A stretch of 64,000 nt of DNA from Leishmania infantum JPCM5 (lineage: Eukaryota; Euglenozoa; Kinetoplastea; Trypanosomatida; Trypanosomatidae): assembly GCF_000002875.2 (NCBI RefSeq), contig NC_009409.2, positions 678,627-742,626 on the forward strand, written 5' to 3'. The stretch's first letter is position 1, and every line of letters begins with the position of its first letter. This document shows positions 58,901 through 64,000 of this stretch, one piece after another. Below the pieces are notes generated by a model that was not told the DNA's origin, did not search any database, and was given only the letters and a program-made list of their open reading frames with translations. A program made the position numbers and the translations under genes.

Positions 58901-59136
58901 GTCTGGCCGTAGACCATAATCGTGCCGTTCATGCCCTCTTTCACGCATTGCAGTATCGGCCGACATGCCTGGAAGACGTCCTCCTGCGTCGACGTAGGAG
59001 AAAAGGTGAAGTCTGGGTCATAAGTCTTGGAGTCGAGCAGGATGCGGCGGCTCTGAATGTCAAGGCCGCCGGCCGGGCGCTCCTGCCCAAAGAGCGGGCG
59101 GCAGCGCACCGCCACCTTGATGCTAGACGACGACAT
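55936..59136 (-). CDS. Kinesin with N-terminal motor (kinesin-5-like neck)
   Basis: 1066 residues. The motor domain covers about 1-330: RCRPLFGQERP, P-loop GQTGTGKT (77-84), switch I NERSSRSH (185-192), switch II DLAGSE (218-223), and KSLLALKSVFLAL / HVPYRDSKLTELLQDSIGG. After the neck (YAVKARSIRNAAN) comes a coiled coil with GGYYVTKEEHEQT, which recalls the GVYIxxExY element after the neck of kinesin-5 (Eg5/BimC). That family placement is only an inference. The middle and C-terminal parts are Ser/Pro/Ala-rich, with a second coiled coil (~760-870) and a basic Arg/Ser/Gly tail that could bind microtubules. The frame runs to 59256, but MSSSSIKVAVRCRP at 59136 is the standard kinesin start. It should be a plus-end-directed ATPase motor. 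Confidence 0.92.
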   Translation of the reverse strand: MSSSSIKVAVRCRPLFGQERPAGGLDIQSRRILLDSKTYDPDFTFSPTSTQEDVFQACRPILQCVKEGMNGTIMVYGQTGTGKTYTMLGSEDGEQGLVHKVVANMLEHVQRKIADGAQCALTLSMIEIYNERLTDMLSPNGEEEVTLISGFPRFTHKATLCRVNDAIETIQRGLSWRHTAATLMNERSSRSHVVFIFDMEEYNAFTEQTEVAHLFMIDLAGSESLKKSQASGVAAGEAGKINKSLLALKSVFLALSNTNEATRPSHVPYRDSKLTELLQDSIGGTARTLMIACISSVGRDIEETKSTLLYAVKARSIRNAANTEKEKLLVRLRSMEVENQKLRNRLQERVNERGGYYVTKEEHEQTQEMAESYDQLKEAVEQLMQDRQSSDARQHIWESQVKVLKALLVDKEAELQNFKEVYHEALKRFEHQAAALQGVIRGGVAEAKDAVKTSFADNYARLQAWRTELLNSLEEPVPTTLPPPPLSPACCSQNDAAAATAVANEEEVQRQKADDSAFRCPLDAVAAMSPERRSCPPPPSQAFPSGGTQSLSQTAGSRGVAGPVPDGSPSRTAVAAAAVSHPGRAMAVAAPYSARGSATSSLQRGSVTSGAPSASVSPTRRAVRPRCGGGGAAASNGPRRCPVGNSNGTGALRGSGAPPLSSPPLGACPPPPLTPLPATAVTDVPAKDGSEEYCGSTLATSVMDASAPLLVSRTTSSSVAPPAWSAVMAEYDAQCLRTVRRLNKSVDALLSECLKLFTDYKEHAERAELKRQRGVEEVCQRLRTELDSSLKQLQRVEAVGERDVQEARERFSDRLRLRAKMPSLADAAPFQLAVRDACAEVIRHATHFFPHASTPADAEAALDVIVRNVQRCSATFTLQALGPLSSSAVSAHAASVVACGTTTSSSSAASSPIVGRAVGAWGGGGGSSSPQLASFVPMPPLTATLPRESPAAAPLCSLTGSPGKEEVRERGSVSGHLLQGSRGTMHVSASQQQQQSARPSSLRGSATLTTMPVNCSRGGDGRRGGSGSNVPRPHKRTRSAAASSTSSGGGAPSSSRRTTATRRSGH

Positions 59137-59693
59137 GGCCTCGCACGTGTCCCCGTCTTTGCTGCTGCAAGGATGGCAATCGCCTCGAGGGAGGGAGAGA
59201 ACGAGTGCGCGTGCGTGTGTGCCGTGGGGTGTGCGTCCAGCCTGTGTAGGACCCAAGGAGACAGAGAAAAGGATCGACAGACCTTATTGATGAGCGGAGT
59301 TGACCTCTGCGCGTGTGTTCTGCGTGAGTTCTGTAGTCGGACAGAGAGGATGGTGGTGGTGGCCGTCGTCGTCGTTATCGTAAGGGAGAGGAGGATGATA
59401 ATGATATGGCTGTGAGTGTGCTGCTCCTTCTGTGTCTGTCTTGTGTAGGAGCGAAAAAGTAGAGTTGGTGGCTTGATCTAAGGTGTTTCTAAAGTGAGAA
59501 TGCAACGTGTGGTACCACGCACACACGCACATACACACGTAGCGCCTGTATTGTGCTCTAAGTTACAACTCTCAGTCTACGGTGTGCGCGCGTATGCCTG
59601 CGTCGGCGGACGCGATGGCGTGTGAGGGGCAGAAAAGGGATGAGGAGGGGACACGTAGTTTGTATCTCTCGAGCACAGCAACGCGACGCGGAG

Positions 59694-59724
<31 letters not shown>

Positions 59725-60278
59725 GCGAAAGCGTACACACGTGCAGCTCTACAGGTGTCTATGTGCCTGAGCGTGCAGGTTTCAGTTTCAGTCGTCTGTT
59801 ACCGCAGCAGACGCACTTGAAGAGCAGTGGGATGGAAAGTGATGCCGCGCGCACATGCTCATCGCCCGAACACGTGCTCGCGTGCTCTACATGGCAACCC
59901 CGGTTTCCCTCCTTCAGAGAAGCCGCAAGACCGTGCAGTGGCAATAACACGTTTGTCCCATGCCGAAGAAGAACAGCAAGACGAGAAGGCGAGGGGCCAT
60001 ACCATCAGGACATGTGAAAGAGCGACGGTTGAGGAGGGGTGAGGGGGAAGGGAGGGAGGGAGGGGGTGGCCTCTGTGGGCAAGACCGGGACGGTTTTCCC
60101 TACTTCCACAAAGCAGTCAAACAGAAACCACCGCGCCACGACAAGAGAAAGTCGGTGAACGCGGGCAACCACGGCGAGGGAAGCTAACGACAATAACACA
60201 CGCACGAAAAAAAAAAGATGCAGTGGATCCTTCCCGCTGTTCTCCGCCTGCTCATCTTCTTGCCCGTCTTCCGCTCCA
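59137..60278. other. Intergenic spacer
   Basis: (CA)n at 59694-59721, GGT/GTC-rich triplets near 59351-59375, GGGA repeats near 60048-60066 and an A-run at 60209-60217 just past the acylphosphatase stop codon. No gene seen. Confidence 0.75.
59694..59721. repeat. (CA)14 microsatellite
   Basis: Pure CA on the plus strand. Confidence 0.95.
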
Positions 60279-60617
60279 CTAGCGGCTCACCACGAAGCCG
60301 CTCATCGTGCGGTTCATCGGCGGCTTCGCCATCGCCTCTGCACCGCCGCTCGGAGGCACCACCTGCGTGCAATCCTCCACGTCCACGGCCGTCACCTGCG
60401 CCTTTGGCGACCCTCTGTGGCACCACGCCTCCAGTGCGCCGATTTGCTCCTTGGTCCCCTCGGCCAAGATCTCGACCCGGCCGTCTGGTAAGTTGCGCAC
60501 AAAGCCCGTCACGCCCAGCTCCGTGGCCTTGAGCGCCGTGTACTTGCGGTAGAAGACACCCTGTACACGACCGCTCACGAAGATGCGATATGTGTAGATG
60601 TAGCGCGACGCCTCCAT
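60279..60617 (-). CDS. Acylphosphatase
   Basis: 112 residues, the usual size plus a short C-terminal tail. Cytosolic acylphosphatases hydrolyse carboxyl-phosphate bonds such as in 1,3-bisphosphoglycerate and carbamoyl phosphate. The signature is complete: FVSGRVQGVFYRKYT with the catalytic, phosphate-binding Arg of VFYR, then GVTGFVRNLPDGRVEILAEG with the catalytic Asn of VRN. The C-terminal extension (PPSGGAEAMAKPPMNRT) is beyond the core fold. A much longer frame runs upstream to 61118, but it holds the CVCVCV-type translation of a TG repeat; the ATG at 60617 (MEASRYIYTYRIF) fits the family start. It sits between two kinesin genes with no evident functional link. Confidence 0.92.
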   Translation of the reverse strand: MEASRYIYTYRIFVSGRVQGVFYRKYTALKATELGVTGFVRNLPDGRVEILAEGTKEQIGALEAWCHRGSPKAQVTAVDVEDCTQVVPPSGGAEAMAKPPMNRTMSGFVVSR

Positions 60618-61202
60618 GGGGTTGACCACGGCCGCCGCAGCGTCCTCTATCGTGAATATGAAGAGCGCAGTCAAGGGGGTGTGTCTGTTTTCGAGCTCCC
60701 GCGTGTTTGTGTATGCATGCGCGAGCAGAGCTGCCTTTCCTTTGGTAATCGAACGCTCTGTGATGGGAGAGTCGAGGGAGGAAAGGAGGAGGGGGGCATG
60801 AAAAGCAGCTGCGGCAGCGAGAGCAAGGGCGTAGCGCCCGCCACCACAAAGTCCGAGACGGCGGTGGGCGGGGAGGAGGCGCCTCTTTCCCGGCTTTGCC
60901 CAGGCTTGCATCGGTGCTGGCACCTTTGCGTCTCCCACTGGCTGAGACACACGCACGCATACACAAACACACATATCTATATATGTAGATGTCGGCTCCT
61001 GGCGTCGCGCCGTTTGAATGCGGCATCGTGAGCAGGGGGGGAGGAAGCACACGAAGATAAAGGCCACCGTGAGGCAACACGCACACCAACACCCAGAGGG
61101 GGGGGAAGGGCCCTTCAATGCCCCTCATCACCGCATCGCTTCAGACACACACGAGGGAGACCGGCTACAGTCACCGAGTGAGAGAGAGAGGGTGCGAGTG
61201 CG
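60618..61202. other. Intergenic spacer
   Basis: Contains a TA-rich stretch at 60972-60988 and a CA stretch at 60956-60972. No gene seen. Confidence 0.75.
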
Positions 61203-64000
61203 CTAAACCTCTGCATCCATCGCCTTGATAGCGGCGTGAATGAGTCCCTGCAGACTGAGCGCCTCGCTGCTCAGCTTGCTGGCCCCATCTTTGCCGTCGG
61301 CAGCGTCGGCGTGGGTGAGCTGTAGCAGCTCACAGATGCGATTAATCTTGCTCTTCATCCGGTGCTCCAGGATGGTGCGGATGGCATGCCGATCCTTCTC
61401 GTGCACCATCAGCTTCCTCCTCAGCGCTGCCACCTCCGCTGTGTCGTCGGCGGACGCTTCTGATGATTCGCGGCCGTTTGCGCGACCCTTCATCTCCCGC
61501 TCCAGCCATGCGATGCGGCACTGCTGCTCTTCGATCCTTTTCTGCAGCGCCGTCTCCCGCGCCTGTGCATCGCGCAACTTGCGCTCCCCATCCGCTGTGC
61601 TCGTGGCACTGCTATTGCATGGGGGTACAGCCTCAGCGTCAAGGAGCACATCTGGCAGTTGCGCCAATATCCCGCGAAGGCGCACTTCCTCCTCCACCTC
61701 CTGCAGCCGCTGCCACACGCGGCTAACAGCAGACCGCCGACTTGTGTCAGGTGACGCGGTAGCCGACGAGGACGCTGTCTCAAGCATGTGCTGCACTTCC
61801 ACGCGGACGCGGTCGATCTCGCGCCCAAGCCGCGCCCTCTCTGCCGTGTCGGCACGAACGGCGTCTCGCACCTCGTCCATCGTGCTGACGTAGGCTTTGC
61901 GGCGCGAGTCCCACTCCGCTCGCAGTTCTCGCTGCAGCGCATCCATGGTGGCGCCATCCTGTCCACTGCTTAGTCGATGCGCCAGCAGGCGCGCCTCTTT
62001 GTCGGCGATGTGCGCCCTGTCCTCGCTGTTGCGCAGTTGAAGGGTCAGCGCCGCCACGGTGGAGCGCAGCTGCGCCACTTGCGCGTTGTAATGCGCGTGC
62101 AAAATCGAGTCGGCGCGCTGCTGCAGGATACGAGTCAGCTCCGCGTCGTTGAAGAGGCTGCCATCGGTTGATCCGCTCCTGTCTTTGCCCGAAGCAGCCA
62201 CCGCGACGGCGTCTTTGCGGCCTTGTAGCATGACCAGCTCCACGGCGAGCTCCTCCGCGGTAACAGTGCGGCTCGGTTGAAGGAAGGATCGGTATCTCTG
62301 TGGCGTACCGGCCCGCGCGCCAGCCTCCGACGACGGGGACTGCACGCGCCTTTGGTAGATGTACTCTGCTGCCTGCGCCTCACTCGCGTTCCCGACGAGC
62401 TGCGGGTTCACAACCATCATCGCGGTCGAGGACGGCGGCGGTGAGGTGGCCCGCCGCTCTGCGTTGCCTTGCCGTGCCAACAGCTCCAGCTCCTCCTCCA
62501 GCGTCTGCACGTGCTGGTCGTAGGCGTCGACTTCCTCTTGGAGAAGCAGGATCGTCTCGTCGCGGTCGTTCAGTCGGGTGGTGAGGCTCAGCATGATGTC
62601 GCGCTGCTTCAGCAGCAGGTGCTTGTAGCGTTCCACCTGCTCCTTGTCCTCCTCCACGGCCTGACGCTCCCTGTCCAGCTCGAGAAGCCGCTCCGCGTAC
62701 TCCTGACTGGTGCGCGGGTTGCCCTCCATGCCACCCTCCCGCATGATGGCCTCTAGCTCGCGTATGCGACTCTCCAGCTCCTGGCGCGCACGCATCTCTT
62801 CCTGATGTGCCACCGAAGATTTCTCAAGCGCCGCAAGAGCCGCCTGCCGGTCCGCCTCCGCACGCCGTCGGTCCTCCTCCAATTCGGAAAGCAGCAAATG
62901 GGTGTCAGTCGAGCTCATGAGCCCATTGCCGTCACCGCTATCCATCTCCGTGCGTTCCTGCAGCTGCTGCCGCAGTCGCTGCAGTTCCTGCTCGTACGCC
63001 CTGAGCAGCGTTGCCTGGCTCATGCCCTCGTTCACCACGGCGTGGTTCTGAATGTTCTTGGCGCGATTGGCGAACATGAGCGTGGAGAGAGACTCCGCGT
63101 ACGACTCCAACGCCGGTGAAATGCACGCGATCAGCGTCGTCTTGCAGTTGCCGCCAAGTGAGTCTCGCAGCGCGCTCGTGAGGGCGGAGTTGCGGAACGG
63201 GATGTGCCGCTGCACTCGACGGCCGTGCGCGCCGGGCTTGGCGGCCAAGGCAGAAATGACGTTGCCAAGCTCGTGCAGCGACTTGTTTATGTTCTTGGTC
63301 TCCTCCAGTCTCTGCCCCGTGACCCCGGCCAGGCGGATTTTCTCGCTGCCGGCCAGGTCGACAATGTTCAGCTTGCCAAAGCGGTAGGAGAGCGGATTCG
63401 CCTCGTCGCCCTCCATCGCCTCCACGACAATTGTGAAGATGGCGTGCGAGCGGGAGGACAACTCGCTCAGCTTCGTGGCACTGGTCGCCCGCAGCGCCGT
63501 GCCCTTCGCGATGAGCCCGTACACGTCCTCTGGGGTGCGCACGATCCACTCCGACAAGCCATCGACGTAGACGCCGCGCTGGGGTGTGTGGCGCACGGTG
63601 AGGCTGCTGCTGCGACTGGCGCCGCCGCTGCCGCTGCCGGCAGCGAACGCCGTGGCCGGCGGCTCCAACAGGTCCGAGATGACCTCGTTGTAGATTTGCA
63701 TGTAGGAGGCCCGCACGAGGAACTTTGTGTCCTCGCTGGTGCGGCGCCTCTCCCTTATGTGCACAAAGACATCTTCGACGGCGCGAGGAATAATCCCGCG
63801 CTCCTCCTCGTTGGTGAAGCCCTCCATTGTGTACGTCTTGCCTGTGCCCGTCTGCCCGTACGCCATGAGCGTGGCGTTGTAGCCCTCTAGCACCGATAGG
63901 ACCGCTGGCCGCGCGCTCAGCTCGTATACGTCTTCCTGCGTTGCGTCGGCCGCGTAGACGCGGTCGAACGTGTAGCTCTGGCGCGAGTACACCGCCCCCC
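61203..64000 (-). CDS. Kinesin, motor domain cut by the right window edge
   Basis: At least 932 codons are visible; the frame stays open through 63993-64000 and the first ATG lies outside. The visible motor begins just before YTFDRVYAADATQEDVY and contains P-loop GQTGTGKTYTMEG, ELSSRSHAIFTIVVE (switch I), VDLAGSEK (switch II), NKSLHELGNVISAL and RHIPFRNSALTSALRDSLGG. The neck (MFANRAKNIQNHAVVNEGM) resembles kinesin-2/OSM-3 necks (ANRAKNIxNxxxVNE), a tentative placement. After it, nearly the whole protein is charged coiled coil, with a Ser/Ala break around the middle and a final coiled coil (LEHRMKSKINRICELLQLTH), so it is probably dimeric. The motor carries a Gly/Ser/Ala insert (AFAAGSGSGGASRSSS) in the loop before TVRHTPQRGVYVDGL. 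Confidence 0.92.
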   Translation of the reverse strand, partial: GAVYSRQSYTFDRVYAADATQEDVYELSARPAVLSVLEGYNATLMAYGQTGTGKTYTMEGFTNEEERGIIPRAVEDVFVHIRERRRTSEDTKFLVRASYMQIYNEVISDLLEPPATAFAAGSGSGGASRSSSLTVRHTPQRGVYVDGLSEWIVRTPEDVYGLIAKGTALRATSATKLSELSSRSHAIFTIVVEAMEGDEANPLSYRFGKLNIVDLAGSEKIRLAGVTGQRLEETKNINKSLHELGNVISALAAKPGAHGRRVQRHIPFRNSALTSALRDSLGGNCKTTLIACISPALESYAESLSTLMFANRAKNIQNHAVVNEGMSQATLLRAYEQELQRLRQQLQERTEMDSGDGNGLMSSTDTHLLLSELEEDRRRAEADRQAALAALEKSSVAHQEEMRARQELESRIRELEAIMREGGMEGNPRTSQEYAERLLELDRERQAVEEDKEQVERYKHLLLKQRDIMLSLTTRLNDRDETILLLQEEVDAYDQHVQTLEEELELLARQGNAERRATSPPPSSTAMMVVNPQLVGNASEAQAAEYIYQRRVQSPSSEAGARAGTPQRYRSFLQPSRTVTAEELAVELVMLQGRKDAVAVAASGKDRSGSTDGSLFNDAELTRILQQRADSILHAHYNAQVAQLRSTVAALTLQLRNSEDRAHIADKEARLLAHRLSSGQDGATMDALQRELRAEWDSRRKAYVSTMDEVRDAVRADTAERARLGREIDRVRVEVQHMLETASSSATASPDTSRRSAVSRVWQRLQEVEEEVRLRGILAQLPDVLLDAEAVPPCNSSATSTADGERKLRDAQARETALQKRIEEQQCRIAWLEREMKGRANGRESSEASADDTAEVAALRRKLMVHEKDRHAIRTILEHRMKSKINRICELLQLTHADAADGKDGASKLSSEALSLQGLIHAAIKAMDAEV

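Noticed and set aside
1132..59721. CA/TG repeats read as CRISPR-like or telomeric arrays
   Set aside because: They are simple mono-, di- or hexanucleotide tracts without spacers, and none is the TTAGGG-type telomere repeat.
60618..61118. Long N-terminal extension of acylphosphatase
   Set aside because: The extra 167 residues include repeat-derived CVCVCVRV and match no family; the conserved protein starts at 60617.

Overview
The window is nuclear DNA of a trypanosomatid, most likely Leishmania or a close relative. The signs are intron-free GC-rich genes all on one strand, long intergenic spacers crowded with (CA)n/(TG)n, (TA)n and G- or C-runs, pyrimidine tracts followed by AG (trans-splice acceptors) upstream of start codons, and kinetoplastid families such as a dually acylated DUF1935 protein. 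All 25 genes I support lie on the minus strand, so this is an interior piece of one polycistronic unit transcribed right to left. There is no strand switch, and I saw no tRNA, rRNA, CRISPR array or intact transposon. Open frames reported by naive ORF calling here often begin at TTG or GTG. I trimmed every gene to an ATG, using acceptor position where it was informative.

In transcription order (right to left): a kinesin entering from the right edge (61203 to >64000); acylphosphatase; a second, kinesin-5-like kinesin; a large helical protein, probably mitochondrial; an RRM protein; TTC29 (axonemal TPR protein); a REX1B-like protein; phosphopantothenoylcysteine synthetase (coenzyme A synthesis); a possible proteasome-assembly-chaperone-like protein; VPS55/LEPROT; two unassigned proteins; a mitochondrial TPM-domain membrane protein; the splicing factor PRP17; CCR4-NOT subunit NOT3/5; a stem-loop-binding-protein (SLBP) homologue; an acidic protein with a 369-bp internal duplication; a thioredoxin-like protein; an RWD plus RING-type protein resembling GATOR2/SEA subunits; a membrane-anchored CHAP protein lacking its expected catalytic cysteine; an ATP-grasp/SET fusion with a probable mitochondrial presequence; trans-2-enoyl-CoA reductase; RMI1; a small myristoylated DUF1935 protein; and the N-terminus of a probable mitochondrial protein leaving at the left edge.

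The genes do not form one pathway, as is normal for trypanosomatid clusters. Recurrent themes are flagellum and microtubules (two kinesins, TTC29, the acylated DUF1935 protein), RNA handling (SLBP, NOT3, PRP17, RRM) and mitochondria. The most interesting items are the ATP-grasp/SET fusion, the CHAP pseudo-amidase, the SLBP homologue in a lineage understood to polyadenylate its histone mRNAs, the propeller-less GATOR2-like protein, and the duplicated acidic protein carrying a repeated Y-x-[DE]-D-x-F motif.
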